A stretch of DNA of 64,000 nucleotides, from positions 496,001 to 560,000 of the forward strand of contig CAVTBT010000005.1 in assembly GCA_963733065.1 (NCBI GenBank), given 5' to 3'. Position 1 is the first letter of the stretch; every line of letters begins with the position of its first letter. A model generated the notes under the pieces. The model searched no databases and was not told where the DNA came from. It saw nothing but the letters and a program-made list of their open reading frames with translations. The translations under genes were made by a program, and so were the position numbers. The DNA comes from CAVTBT01 sp963733065 (GTDB lineage: Bacteria; Actinomycetota; Thermoleophilia; Gaiellales; Gaiellaceae). Of this stretch, positions 1 to 8,254 are shown one piece after another.

Positions 1-2157
1 CTCCGTGGTCGCGAGCCGGGGATGGGCACGCGCGATCGCGCCGGCGATCACCTCGGAGAAGCGCCGTGTGTCCTCGTAGGTGTAGCGGCGCTCGACCGGC
101 ACGAGGACGTGGATGCCGTCCGCGCCGCTCGTCTTGGGCAGCCCCTCGAGGCCGAGCAGATCGAGAGTCTCCTTGACGAGAAGCGCGACCCGCACCGTCT
201 CGCGGAACCCGACGTCCGGCGAGGGGTCGAGGTCGAAGAGCACGAAGTCGGGGCGCTCGGGCCGATCGACGCGCGAGTACCACGCGTTCATGTCGATGCA
301 GCCCATGTTCACCATCCAGAGCAGGGCGAGCTCGTCGTTCACGAGCGGGAAGTCGACCCACTTCCGGCGGGGCGGCCGCTCGCGGGTCGAGACCTGGAAG
401 CGTCGGGTCGGGATCCAGTCGGGCATGTGCGTCGGCGCGTCCTTCTGGAAGAAGAACCCGCCCTGCCACCCGTCCGGGTAGCGCTTCATCGTGAAGGGTC
501 GGTCCTTGAGGTGGGGCACGAGTACCGGCGCGACGGCTCGGTAGTAGGCGAGCAGGTCGCCCTTCGTGATGCCCTCGTCCGGCCAGAACGGCTTGTCGAG
601 ATTCGAAAGGCGCAGGATGCGGCCGCCGCGACGGAGCTCGGCCGGCATCGCCGCCTCCTCGGTGACGGCGGGGAGCTCCGGCACAACCTCCTCGGCCGGC
701 TTGTCCTCCCGGAGACCCAGGTAGGCCGGCGCGCGGAGATGGCGGTCGTGCGTCCATTCGGCGAAGACCACCTGCGCCACGAGCTCGGGCTCGAGCCAGA
801 CGACGTCGCCCTTGCGGACCCGGGGCATCTTCGGCACCTCGGCGAACGGCGTCGTCTCGCGGACGAGGGGGCGGAACCGCTCGAGGAGACGGTCGATCTC
901 GTCGTCGGAGAACCCCGTGCCCACGTTGCCCACCCAGCGGAGCTCGCCCGTGCTCGCGTCGTGGACGCCGAGCACCAGCGCGCCGAACGCTCCGGTGCGT
1001 CGCCCCTGGCCACGCGTGTAGCCGGCGATCACGAACTCCTGCTCGGCGCGGGTCTTGATCTTGAGCCACTCGCGGCCGCGGCGGCCCGACAGATAGGCGG
1101 AATCGGCGCGCTTGGCGATGACGCCCTCGAAGCCCTGCTCCTCGGCCGCGTGGTAGAGGGCCTGGCCGTCGTCGAAGGTCTGTGAGACCTGTACCCCGCC
1201 CCGGCGACGGTCGATCAACGCGTCGAGGCGCCGCCGGCGCTCGTCGAGCGGGAGCGAGACGAGGGGCTCGCCGGCGAGCTCCAGCAGGTCGAAGGCGACG
1301 TAGACGTACGTCGTACCGGCCTTCGCCTGCTGCATCGCCGAGAACGTCGCGCGGCCGTCGTCGCCGATCGCGCACACCTCGCCGTCGAGCACGCAGTCCG
1401 GGTTCCGGACGGCCCGCTCGATCGCGCTCGCGACCGTGGGAAAGCGCCCGGTCAGGTCCTTGTCGGTACGGCTGCGCAGCTCGACGTCGCCCGCCCGGCA
1501 GTAGGCGACGGCGCGGTAGCCGTCCCACTTGACCTCGTAGACCCACCCCGGGCCGACAGGCACCTGCTCGGCGAGGGTGGCGAACATCGGCCGGTAGTGA
1601 CGGGCCGACGCGCCTTGCGCCGCCGCTTCCAGCTCCGGATCGTCGCGTTTCCGGATGAGGAGCCAGTTCTTCGGGTCGCCGCTCAGCTTCGCAGGCACGA
1701 GCGCCCACGTGCCCTGCAGGCGGTTCCCGTGGAGCCGCACCGTGAGGCCCCCGTTCCGCTTCTCCTCGACGAGCTCGTACGTGCCGCGGTCCCAGATCTC
1801 GACGGTGCCGGCACCGTAGTTGCCGGCCGGGATCTCGCCCTCGAAATCGGCGTAGTCGAGCGGGTGATCCTCGACATGCACCGCGAGATGCTGGCGACCG
1901 GGCTCGACCGGGACGCCCTTCGGCACTGCCCAGCTCGCGAGGGCGCCCCCACGCTCGAGCCGGAAGTCGTAGTGCAGCCGGCGTGCGTCGTGGCGCTGCA
2001 CGACGAAGATCGGCGCCCCGCCGGCGGGCCCGCCGCCGAACGGCTCGCTGGTCTCGGCCGGCTTTCGCTTGCGGCGGTACTCGTCGAGCGACGTCACAGC
2101 TCCGCGACCTCCGGCGAGCCCGACCGGGCGATGTTTCGGCGTGGGACCCGCGGGCAT
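1..2157 (-). CDS. ligD: Multidomain ATP-dependent DNA ligase LigD (C-terminus beyond window)
   Basis: End-joining ligase that processes and seals double-strand breaks, normally with Ku. Read on the minus strand, one frame stays open from ATG 2157 to the window edge (719 codons). Domains in order: a 3'-phosphoesterase with the HYDFRLE motif at about residue 62; the ligase domain with nucleotidyl-lysine motif KWDGYR at about residue 210; and the polymerase/primase domain from about residue 530 (MKRYPDG near 557, FDLDPSP metal-binding motif later). The ATG has a GGAG ribosome-binding site 11 bases upstream; an in-frame GTG at 2097 is an alternative. Full-length LigD of this type is usually 800-850 residues, so roughly the last 100 are missing. 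No Ku gene lies in the window. Confidence 0.93.
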   Translation of the reverse strand, partial: MPAGPTPKHRPVGLAGGRGAVTSLDEYRRKRKPAETSEPFGGGPAGGAPIFVVQRHDARRLHYDFRLERGGALASWAVPKGVPVEPGRQHLAVHVEDHPLDYADFEGEIPAGNYGAGTVEIWDRGTYELVEEKRNGGLTVRLHGNRLQGTWALVPAKLSGDPKNWLLIRKRDDPELEAAAQGASARHYRPMFATLAEQVPVGPGWVYEVKWDGYRAVAYCRAGDVELRSRTDKDLTGRFPTVASAIERAVRNPDCVLDGEVCAIGDDGRATFSAMQQAKAGTTYVYVAFDLLELAGEPLVSLPLDERRRRLDALIDRRRGGVQVSQTFDDGQALYHAAEEQGFEGVIAKRADSAYLSGRRGREWLKIKTRAEQEFVIAGYTRGQGRRTGAFGALVLGVHDASTGELRWVGNVGTGFSDDEIDRLLERFRPLVRETTPFAEVPKMPRVRKGDVVWLEPELVAQVVFAEWTHDRHLRAPAYLGLREDKPAEEVVPELPAVTEEAAMPAELRRGGRILRLSNLDKPFWPDEGITKGDLLAYYRAVAPVLVPHLKDRPFTMKRYPDGWQGGFFFQKDAPTHMPDWIPTRRFQVSTRERPPRRKWVDFPLVNDELALLWMVNMGCIDMNAWYSRVDRPERPDFVLFDLDPSPDVGFRETVRVALLVKETLDLLGLEGLPKTSGADGIHVLVPVERRYTYEDTRRFSEVIAGAIARAHPRLATTE

Positions 2158-2216
2158 CGGATGCTCACTCCGAGATTCTTCCGTTTCCCGAGGCTTCTCC
2201 ACCCAGCGGGGGGTCA

Positions 2217-2244
2217 GTTGAGGGCGGCAACCGCCGCCCTCAAC
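2217..2244 (-). terminator. Perfect 12-bp hairpin between accA and ligD
   Basis: Arms at 2217-2228 and 2233-2244 pair perfectly around an AACC loop, about 80 bases past the accA stop. There is no strong T-run on the minus strand, so it would be an intrinsic-like or mRNA-stabilising 3' hairpin for the accD-accA transcript. A 16-bp palindrome (2309-2324) that includes the accA stop codon lies between. Confidence 0.55.
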
Positions 2245-2321
2245 GCGTCTTTCGGCATTGCAAACCGTAAAGGGGGTCGGGGAAAAGCCTGTGGATAGTG
2301 GGGGTAACTAGGCCGATCGGC

Positions 2322-3263
2322 CTATGGAGCCTGGGTCAGGACGCCCATGGTGCGGAACTTGCGGCGCCTAGTGCGCCGTAGCTCGGCTGGCGAGGTTTCG
2401 TCCAGGTCATCCAGCGAATCGAGCACTGCCGCCCGCAGCAGACGCGCGGCCTCGTCGTGATTCGTGTGCGCGCCGCCCGCAGGCTCCGGGACGACGACGT
2501 CGACCACGCCCAGCTCGAGGCAGTGCGCGGCGTCGGGCTTGAAGGCGGCGGCCGCCTTCTCACGTTCCCCCGCGTCGCGCCACAGGATGGCGGCGCAGCC
2601 CTCGGGTGAGATCACCGAGTAGATGGCGTGCTGCTGCATCAGCACCCGGTCGGCGACCGCGATGGCGACCGCGCCGCCCGACCCGCCCTCGCCGATGATG
2701 CACGCCACGGTCGGCACGCCGAGCCGCACCATCGCCGCCTGCGAGCGTGCGATCGCGCCGCCCTGGCCGTGCTGCTCGGCGGCGACGCCCGGATACGCAC
2801 CCGGTGTGTCGACGAAGGTGACGAGCGGGAAGCCGTGCCGGTCGGCGAGCTGCATCGCGCGCATGGCCTTGCGGTACCCCTCGGGATACGGCATGCCGAA
2901 GTTGCGGCGCGTGCGCTCCTTGATGTCGCGCCCCTTCTGGTGGCCGACGATGGCGACCGTGCGGCCGTCGAGCTTGCCGATGCCGGCCACGACCGCAGCG
3001 TCGTCAGCCCGCCCGCGATCGCCGTGCAGCTCGAACCAGTCGTCCACCATGCGCGCGACGTAATCGAGGGTGTACGGCCGGTCCTCGTGCCGGGCGAGCT
3101 CGACGGACTGCCAGATCTCCTGGTCGCTCGGCTCCCGCTCGAGCTCGGCCAGTTGGCGCTCGAGCCGGTCCAGCTCACCGGACAGCCGGGTGCCGCGGAG
3201 CAGGTTGACGCCGCTCAACTTCGCGAGCCGCTCCCGCAGCCTGATCTCCGCCTCACCGGGCAA
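2322..3263 (-). CDS. accA: Acetyl-CoA carboxylase carboxyltransferase subunit alpha
   Basis: Alpha half of the carboxyltransferase that moves CO2 from carboxybiotin to acetyl-CoA, giving malonyl-CoA for the fab cluster nearby. The 313-residue product has the usual family length and the crotonase-like core with VDTPGAYPG and IGEGGSGGA. The start is TTG 3263, two bases after the accD stop, so it is translationally coupled to accD. No ATG or GTG is available in frame at this point. A free-standing E. coli-type AccA is uncommon in Actinomycetota, most of which use fused acyl-CoA carboxylases. Confidence 0.92.
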   Translation of the reverse strand: MPGEAEIRLRERLAKLSGVNLLRGTRLSGELDRLERQLAELEREPSDQEIWQSVELARHEDRPYTLDYVARMVDDWFELHGDRGRADDAAVVAGIGKLDGRTVAIVGHQKGRDIKERTRRNFGMPYPEGYRKAMRAMQLADRHGFPLVTFVDTPGAYPGVAAEQHGQGGAIARSQAAMVRLGVPTVACIIGEGGSGGAVAIAVADRVLMQQHAIYSVISPEGCAAILWRDAGEREKAAAAFKPDAAHCLELGVVDVVVPEPAGGAHTNHDEAARLLRAAVLDSLDDLDETSPAELRRTRRRKFRTMGVLTQAP

Positions 3264-3265
3264 CC

Positions 3266-4109
3266 CTACTCTCCGAACAGGCGGAGGAGGCGGCCGAGCG
3301 TCGTCCGCAGCTCGGCCCTGGGCACGATCGCGTCCACGTGCCCGAAACGGAGGTTCGACTCGGCCTTGCCGAAGTCGTCCGGAAGCTTCTCGCGCGTGGT
3401 CTGGGCGACGACGCGTGGACCGGCGAAGGACATCAGAGCACCCGGCTCGGCCAGGACGACGTCCCCGAGGCTCGCGAAGCTGGCGAGCAGGCCGCCGGTG
3501 GTCGGATGGGCCAGCACCGAGACGAGCGCGCAGTCGGCGTCGTGGAGCTCCTCGACCGCGCAGACCGTCTTCGGCAGCTGCATCAGTGCGAGGATCCCCT
3601 CCTGCATGCGTGCTCCGCCCGACGCCGACACGGTGACGAGCGGCACATGGGCTTCGACGGCGCTCTCGCAGGCCCGGGCGAACTTCTCGCCGACCACGCT
3701 CCCCATCGAGCCGCCCATGAACGAGAAGTCCATGACGGCGAGCCGGCACGGACGCTCTTCGATAGCCGCACGCCCGATGACCATGGCGTCTCCGAGGCCC
3801 GTCGCCAGCTCGGCCTCCGCGAGACGCTCCGTGTACGGACGAAGGTCGTGGAAGCCCAGTGGGTCGGCCGACCGCAGGCCGGCGGCCTCCTCGGCCCAGG
3901 AGCCGGGGTCGGCGAGCTGCCGCACGCGCTCGTTTGCTCCCACGGCGAAGTGGTGGCCGCACTGTCGGGCAGACGCGCAGGTGCTCCGCCAGCTCCTCGT
4001 CCCGGTAGTGCGACCCGCAGCTGGGACAGGTGTTGGGGTGCTCCTTGCCGTCGGGGGGCGCCGGCGCGTGCTTGTGCTCGATGGAGACGTCGATCGTGGG
4101 CTCGGCCAC
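3266..4109 (-). CDS. accD: Acetyl-CoA carboxylase carboxyltransferase subunit beta, with one frame break
   Basis: Beta half of the carboxyltransferase with an N-terminal zinc ribbon. The N-terminus (GTG 4109) encodes CPSC at residues 28-31 and the first cysteine of the second pair (C47). The remainder, from GANERVRQL to the C-terminus, continues in another frame from about 3960. Removing one base near 3965 restores CPQCGHHFAVGANERV, the expected second zinc pair. The catalytic half is intact (VSASGGARMQEG, SFAGPRV). Because AccD should be essential, a sequencing insertion is the likeliest cause; a real lesion would remove the zinc ribbon. It has its own promoter (4116-4121) and is followed by accA. 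Confidence 0.88.
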
Positions 4110-4115
4110 TTCGTG

Positions 4116-4121
4116 ATCTTA
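4116..4121 (-). promoter_or_regulatory. Leaderless -10 element (TAAGAT) of accD-accA
   Basis: TAAGAT on the minus strand ends six bases before GTG 4109, a spacing that puts the transcription start on or next to the start codon. This makes accD-accA a separate unit from the ureohydrolase operon 36 bases upstream. Confidence 0.5.
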
Positions 4122-4144
4122 GACCTGCGGCCGCGACCGATCGG

Positions 4145-4915
4145 TTACAGGCCGAGCGCGGCCGCGAGCCGGGTCACCGGCGACTCGTTCGCGGAGTCGA
4201 CACGCAGACCCGTGAAGCCGACGCCGGCGACCGGCAGCTGCTCCGCGATCCGTCGGAGGAGCGCCTCGGCGTCGGACACGTCGGGCCCACCCGGCTCGGG
4301 CATGAACGCCGTCACCTCGCCCGGCCGCAGGACGTCGACGTCGAACGCGACGTAGACGCGCTCCGCGCCGGCAAGGGCCCGCTCCAGATCGTTGTCGATG
4401 GCGGCTGCGGCAACGAAGAGCTCCTCCGGCGGGTCGAGGTTGCGCGCGCCGACGAGCGCCACGTCCTCGGCCGCGACGACGCCCGCGTCGAGCAGCATCC
4501 GCAGCGGCATCCCCCACGCGTTCCCCGACGGCGACGTCTCGGGCGTGTTCAGATCGCCGTGAGCGTCGAACCAGACGACCGCCAGCCTGCCGCCCGGCCG
4601 GTCGGCGAGACCCGTCACCGCGCCCACGTGGCTGCAGCAGCAGCCGCCGAGCACGAGCGGGCGCTCCGGCAGTTCGGAAGCCAGCGCCGCGCTCTGCTCG
4701 GGCAGCGTCTCCTCGTCGACGACGGACGTCTCGGGATAGGGAAGCCGGAGGAAGGCGGCCTCGGCCATCGCCTCGCCGCCGCTGCCCCACGCGCGCGGCA
4801 CACGGATGAGGCCGGCCGCGAACCCGCGGCCGCAGCTGTGGCACTCGTACTCGGGCCCCATGGCAACCGCCGTCAGCGTCCTGCAGTCGGGACAGCGGGC
4901 GCGCAGCCTGCTCAC
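4145..4915 (-). CDS. Arginase/agmatinase-family ureohydrolase with N-terminal zinc ribbon
   Basis: Binuclear-metal hydrolase of the arginase/agmatinase/formiminoglutamase fold; the substrate cannot be told from sequence. GTG 4915 overlaps the stop of the preceding acetyltransferase as GTGA, which fixes the start and gives 256 residues. The metal ligands are present: His in GGCCCSH (about residue 96), DAHGD (about 117-121) and DVD in AFDVDV (about 192-196), plus the arginase-like GARNLDPPE. Unusual feature: residues 8-28 form a CPDC...CHSC zinc-ribbon module before the catalytic domain, which ordinary arginases lack. It is the last gene of the HAD-GNAT operon. Confidence 0.82.
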   Translation of the reverse strand: MSRLRARCPDCRTLTAVAMGPEYECHSCGRGFAAGLIRVPRAWGSGGEAMAEAAFLRLPYPETSVVDEETLPEQSAALASELPERPLVLGGCCCSHVGAVTGLADRPGGRLAVVWFDAHGDLNTPETSPSGNAWGMPLRMLLDAGVVAAEDVALVGARNLDPPEELFVAAAAIDNDLERALAGAERVYVAFDVDVLRPGEVTAFMPEPGGPDVSDAEALLRRIAEQLPVAGVGFTGLRVDSANESPVTRLAAALGL

Positions 4916-5788
4916 AGCGACCGGTCCCAGGTCTCGAAACGATGGGCGACGCGCATGCCGGCGCGCTCGTAGAGCCGCACGGCGCCGGTCGTGTTCTCGG
5001 CGTCGACGCTGAGCGCGGCGTGGGTCATCCCCACCCGAGACAGCGCGGCGAACGACCAGCGCAGGAGCGCCAGGCCGAGCCCGCGGCCGCGCCACGGCGG
5101 CCGAACGCCGATGACGTGGATCCAGCCGGTGTGCTCGTCGCCCTCGACACCCCGCTCGCAGATTGCGACACCGACCGTCTCATGGCCCTCGTCGGCGAGG
5201 AGCCAGAGCTCCGGGTCGAACGGCCGCACCTCGCCGTAGAGGTGCGCCCACTCCTCGTAGGAGCGCGCGTGGTAGCCCCAGTGGTCGGCGAACGAGTCCT
5301 CCTGCACGCGCCAGAACGTCCGCTCGTCGCCGGCTCGTGCCGCGCGCGGCATGGTCCCCGGCGGCCACGCGGGCGGCTCGAGCGGCCCGTCGAGCTCGAT
5401 CTCCATGTCGTACGAGGAGCGGACGGCGCTGTAGCCGCGCGCGACCAGGAGCCGCCGCGTCGGATCCGACTCGTGCAGCACGACGCGCGCCAGGCCGGCG
5501 TGCGCCGCCGCACGCGACTCGAGCTCGTCCAGCAGAGGCTCGAGCGCCGCGGTGCCGCACCACGCCGAGCCGGACGTGGTCGACGCGTGTATAGAGATCG
5601 CCGAAGCCGACGAGCTCGCCGTCCTGCTCGGCAACGACGGCCGACACGTTGTCCCCCGCCCACCATGCGGCGACGTGCTCCGCGGTCTGGTCCGGCGGCA
5701 GCCCGAGCGACACGGCGTGCTCGTTCACGAGCGCTGCCACCGCCGACGCGTCGCCGGGCGCGGCCTCACGCAGCGCCGGCTCAGCCAT
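4912..5788 (-). CDS. Double-GNAT acetyltransferase 1, with one frame break
   Basis: N-acetyltransferase with two GNAT domains, the architecture of mycothiol synthase MshD. ATG 5788 overlaps the stop of the upstream paralogue by eight bases. The N-terminal domain (AAPGDASAVAALV to GFGDLYTR) is in one frame; from about 5545-5600 the protein continues in the +1 frame through a well-preserved second GNAT domain (VIGVRPPWRGRGLGLALL, acetyl-CoA loop; NTTGAVRLYERAGMR). One extra base explains the break, though a few residues also seem missing compared with the next paralogue. The acceptor substrate is unknown. Confidence 0.75.
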
Positions 5789-6678
5789 CGAGCCGCCGCT
5801 CGTACGTGTCGTAGCGACGGATCACGCGCATGCCGGCGCGCTCGTAGAGCCGCACGGCGCCGGTCGTGTTCTCGCCGTCGACCCCGAGCCCGACCCGAGT
5901 GGCGCCTTCGGCGGCGAACGCCCGGAACGCGGTGCGAAGAAGCGCCTCGCCCAACCCCCGCCGGCGCCACGGCGGGCGGACGCCGAGGATGCCGACCCAG
6001 CCGTAGCCGCGCTCCCCCGATTCGTGTGTCGCACACAGGCAGACACCGGCGAGCTCGTCGCCGGCACGCGCCACGAAACACATGTCGGGCCGCGCGAGCG
6101 GGGCGTCGAGCTGGTGCCGCCGCCACCGGTCGTACGGCTCCGCCACGAATCCCCAGTGGTCGGCAAAGGCGTCGACGTAGGCGTCGTACACCGCTCGCTC
6201 CTCGCCCGGCTCGAAGGTCCGCACCTCGATGCCCGTCCGGCCAGGCGGGTGGCCGCGGCTCGCCGTGCAGGTCGATGAGCATCCGGAAGGAATGCCGAAT
6301 CGGCTGGTAGCCGAGCTCCTCGAGGATCGCGCGCGTCTCGCCCTCGACGTCGGCGATCACCGCACGCGCGACGCGGCGACCCCGCGCCGCGGCGCGAGCC
6401 TCGAGCTCGACGATCATCGGCCGCACGGCCTCAGCGTGCGCCGGCAGCCCGCGGGGGTCGATCCAGACCGTCTCGTCGTCGCCGTGGTTCTCGAGATCGG
6501 CGTACGCGACGATCCGGCCGTCCTCCTCGACCACGATCGCGACCACGTCGGGGATCTCGAACCACCCGGCGACCGCCTCCGGCGACAGGTCCGACGTGCC
6601 GTAGACGGCCTGCGACTGCTCGTTCAGGAATCCGGCGAGCGCGGCCGCCTCGTCGGGATGGGCGTTGCGCACGATCAC
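5781..6678 (-). CDS. Double-GNAT acetyltransferase 2, with one frame break
   Basis: Second of three tandem MshD-like double-GNAT enzymes. GTG 6678 overlaps the preceding stop as GTGA. The frame breaks in the GGG run at 6232-6234: reading GG instead of GGG joins PPAWPDG to IEVRTFEPGEE, exactly where the domain linker should run, so the break looks like a homopolymer over-call. The C-terminal domain has the acetyl-CoA loop (GVRPPWRRRGLGEALL) and NTTGAVRLYERAGMR. It is close in sequence to GNAT 1 and GNAT 3, implying local duplication. Confidence 0.78.
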
Positions 6679-7577
6679 GTCAGGTCTTTCCGGTACACCA
6701 CCGCTTCCCACAGGACGCGCATGCCGACGCGTTCGTAGAGCCGCGTGGCGCCCGTCGGGTTCTGCCGGTCCACTCCGAGCGCGACCGTGCGCTCGCCCCG
6801 CTGGAAGAACTCGCGAAACGACTCGCGGAGCAGCGCCTCACCGAGCCCACGACGGCGCCACCCGGGCCGCACGGCCAGGTAGTTGATCCAGCCCCAGTCG
6901 CCGTTCGACCTCCAGTCGTTGAGACAGACGCCGGCGATCTCGTCGCCGTCGAAGGCCACAGGGCACAAGGCCGGATCGAAGCGCTCGGCGCCGAACCGCC
7001 AGGCTCGAAACTCCTCCCACGGACGGATCTGGAACCCCCATTCCTCGCTGAACGACTCGACGATCGCGTCGTAGAACGCCTTACCGTGCCGGTCGACGTC
7101 GAGGCGGGCGACCGTCAGGCCGCCCGGCCACACGGGCGGCGCGGGCTCGCGGTCGTGCGTGACGACCATCCGGTAGAAGTGGCGCACGGGCGCGTAGCCC
7201 CGGCCGGCGAAGAGCTCGTCCGCCGCCCCGTCGCCGCGCAGTGCCGCGCTCTCGAGCGTCCGGCCTCCGGGCATGTCGGCCGCACGCGTCTCGTAGAGGT
7301 CGACGAGCCGCGCGCCGACGCCCCGCCCCGTGGCCTCCGGATGCACGTAGCCGTCGCCCATGAGGCGACCCTCGCCGCGGTCGGCGAACGTCCCGTAGCC
7401 GGCCAGGCGCTCGTCCAGCTCCACGAGCCAGGCGTCCCGTTCGAGGTCCAGCTCGTCCCACTCGTCGCGGAGGTCCTGCCGCGTCCAGTCGGAGTCGCCC
7501 CAGACAGCCGTGTCGGCGGCACGGCAGAGCGCGAGCACCTCGTCGAGGTCGGGATCTGCTGGCGGGCGGACGATCAC
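6675..7577 (-). CDS. Double-GNAT acetyltransferase 3 (intact)
   Basis: The only unbroken member of the triplet, 300 residues. Each half is a GNAT domain: the N-terminal half has ATGRGVGARLVDLYE (about residues 83-97), and the C-terminal half has VRPGWRRRGLGEALL and NPTGATRLYERVGMR. The layout matches mycothiol synthase (MshD), which acetylates the cysteinyl precursor of mycothiol, but similarity alone does not set the substrate. GTG 7577 overlaps the HAD stop as GTGA. Confidence 0.85.
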   Translation of the reverse strand: MIVRPPADPDLDEVLALCRAADTAVWGDSDWTRQDLRDEWDELDLERDAWLVELDERLAGYGTFADRGEGRLMGDGYVHPEATGRGVGARLVDLYETRAADMPGGRTLESAALRGDGAADELFAGRGYAPVRHFYRMVVTHDREPAPPVWPGGLTVARLDVDRHGKAFYDAIVESFSEEWGFQIRPWEEFRAWRFGAERFDPALCPVAFDGDEIAGVCLNDWRSNGDWGWINYLAVRPGWRRRGLGEALLRESFREFFQRGERTVALGVDRQNPTGATRLYERVGMRVLWEAVVYRKDLT

Positions 7578-8234
7578 GCCGGGACGAGGTCGTCGAGCGT
7601 GTCGGCGAGACCGGTGAGGTCACGCAGCTCGCGTGTCGGCCGGGGCTCGGCCGACTCCGCGAGCCGGTTGATCCAGACAACCGGGATGCCGAGCTCGGTG
7701 GCGGGCACGACGTCGTGAAAATGGCTCTGCGCGACGTGCACGTGGCCGCGCGGATCCGCGCCGGTTTGCTCGCGGAACGCCCGCCAGTGTCCGTGCGCGG
7801 GCTTGTAGGAGCCGATCTCCCCGGCCACGATCGAGCGCTCGAAGGACACGCCGACTCGCAACTAGTGAGGCCTCGATGAACTCACGGTCGGTGTTCGAGA
7901 GCATGACGAGCTTCCAGCCGCGTGACCGGGCCTCCTCGAGGGCGGCGGGCGCATCCGGGAAGACGGGCCACGCGTCCAACGAGCGGCCGAGGGCATCCCG
8001 CTCCGTCTCCGGCAGGTCGACGCCGGCCTCCTGCGCGACCCGGTCGAGCGTCCGCGCCAGCACCTCGCGGTAGGGCAGTGCGCCGTCGCGCTGGATCTCC
8101 GGCTCGATCCGGTGGTACTCGTCGAGGAGCTCGGCCCGCCGCTCCGCGCCGAAGAGCCGCCCGAGCTCCGCACCGATACCGGCGTTCCAGTCGACGATCG
8201 TGCCGTAGCAGTCGAAGGTCGCCCAGCGCTCCAC
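7574..8234 (-). CDS. HAD-superfamily hydrolase (L-2-haloacid dehalogenase type), with one frame break
   Basis: First gene of the operon. Motif I FDCYGTIVDW (nucleophile Asp at about residue 8) is the haloacid-dehalogenase type II signature; motif II is LSNTD and motif III lies in EIGSYKPAHGHW. The frame changes at about 7862: dropping one G gives EASL-LRVGVSFER, which joins the halves cleanly. In the family these enzymes hydrolyse halo-acids or phosphoesters; the real substrate is unknown. GTG 8234 is supported by a -10 hexamer six bases upstream. Confidence 0.8.
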
Positions 8235-8240
8235 GACCCG

Positions 8241-8246
8241 AGACTA
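8241..8246 (-). promoter_or_regulatory. Leaderless -10 element (TAGTCT) of the HAD-GNAT-ureohydrolase operon
   Basis: TAGTCT on the minus strand, six bases before GTG 8234 and just past the fabF stop. It separates this operon from the fab cluster. Confidence 0.5.
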
Positions 8247-8254
8247 GCGAGCCG

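Noticed and set aside
2289..2298. TGTGGATAG, one mismatch from a DnaA box, 25 kb from dnaA
   Set aside because: Isolated single near-match; no cluster.
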